Below, piece after piece: positions 63,657 through 64,000 of a stretch of DNA of 64,000 bases (positions are counted from its first letter, which is position 1; every line of letters begins with the position of its first letter). The stretch spans positions 1,302,001 to 1,366,000 of the forward strand of contig JACGCM010000786.1 of the NCBI GenBank assembly GCA_014058105.1, given 5' to 3'. This stretch comes from Kingdonia uniflora. Taxonomy: Eukaryota > Streptophyta > Magnoliopsida > Ranunculales > Circaeasteraceae. Under the pieces are notes generated by a model that did not search any database, had not been told where the DNA came from, and worked only from the letters and a program-made list of their open reading frames with translations. The translations under genes and the position numbers were made by a program.

Positions 63657-64000
63657 TCACCTTCTCTGAAAATTGAAGGATTTGATGGCGTAAGCAAAAA
63701 TCACTACAAACATCGCGCAGAAAGAAACCACCATCAAATCAGCACTACCCCACGTAATCGTGCTAAAGCCAAACAGATGTCTGAGAAGTTGTCTTATCTC
63801 AACTGAGCTAACGCCATCTGAAAGCTTCACCGTAGTATCCACATCACCAAATTGGGATGCCTAAGGCCATTCAAACTCCACGCTACGGGGTTGGCCCAAT
63901 AATACCATCTCCACCATCTAGGGATCATCTGCAAAAGAAGAGGCAACACCGCAAAGTTAAGTAGGTATATCGAGCAGACTCTTTTAAGTAAAGCATCTCC
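63657..64000 (-). CDS. PDR-type ABCG transporter, 3' end (partial, continues past window)
   Basis: The minus strand reads MIPRWWRWYYWANPVAWSLN, then, after a one-base frame change, SQFGDVDTTVKLSDGVSSVE. It ends with the last transmembrane helix, MVVSFCAMFVVIFAYAIKSF, and NFQRR plus stop. This matches the C-terminus of full-size plant ABCG (PDR) exporters in the plasma membrane. An acceptor (TTTTGCAG) sits just before ATGATCCC, so the last exon is probably 63657-63928. The frame change near 63868 (between NGL and ASQFGDV) means this copy may be a pseudogene, or the base is an error. The rest of the gene lies to the right of the window. Confidence 0.8.

Overview
This is nuclear DNA from a flowering plant, most likely a eudicot. 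The evidence is AT-rich sequence, GT-AG introns of 70 to 600 bases, plant-only families (TRM/DUF4378, SCL4/7-type GRAS, plant KASII, NFD6-like, PDR-type ABCG, ALMT) and dense transposable elements. I cannot name the species.

Four genes look intact. SDH1 (6080-11207, +) encodes the flavoprotein subunit of mitochondrial succinate dehydrogenase in 16 exons that join to 633 codons plus stop. A TRM/LONGIFOLIA-like DUF4378 gene (11894-16509, -) joins to 950 codons from 5 exons. A small NFD6-like mitochondrial gene (43982-44367, -) has two exons. A CDI-like glycosyltransferase (59491-60342, -) has an intronless coding region and probable introns in its 5' leader. The window ends in the last exon of a PDR-type ABC transporter (63657 to the edge, -).

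Layout. 1-5765: a decayed PIF/Harbinger transposon (ORF1, transposase) joined to a plant mobile domain (PMD) gene. 5.8-16.5 kb: SDH1 and the TRM-like gene, tail to tail. 16.9-18.7 kb: a SINE-like relic and a tandem duplication carrying two tRNA-Glu(TTC) genes. 19.2-19.8 kb: a solo LTR with intact target duplication. 22-23.8 kb: a broken SCL4/7-type GRAS gene. 24.2-31.5 kb: nested elements, including a deleted Ty3/gypsy element (25323-28538) inserted into a region rich in TTGTCGA motifs, and a hAT-like element (30501-31452). 31.5-36.6 kb: non-coding, with a duplicated conserved hairpin segment and a 75-bp tandem repeat. 37-38.3 kb: a broken ascorbate oxidase gene. 38-44 kb: MITE-like elements and unannotated sequence. 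44.4-50.3 kb: a decayed Ty1/copia element. 51.3-57.6 kb: gene relics (ALMT, serpin, KASII-like, GATB), with the serpin relic joined directly to the truncated KASII relic.

The genes form no operon or pathway cluster. SDH1 and the NFD6-like protein are both mitochondrial, but nothing links them here. The most interesting items are the duplicated hairpin at 32.2/33.4 kb, the Harbinger-PMD composite with its 54-bp palindrome, the KASII/serpin junction and the TTGTCGA-rich unknown element. All family names come from reading the sequence and from memory of the families; no database search was possible. Single-base frameshifts could be assembly errors.
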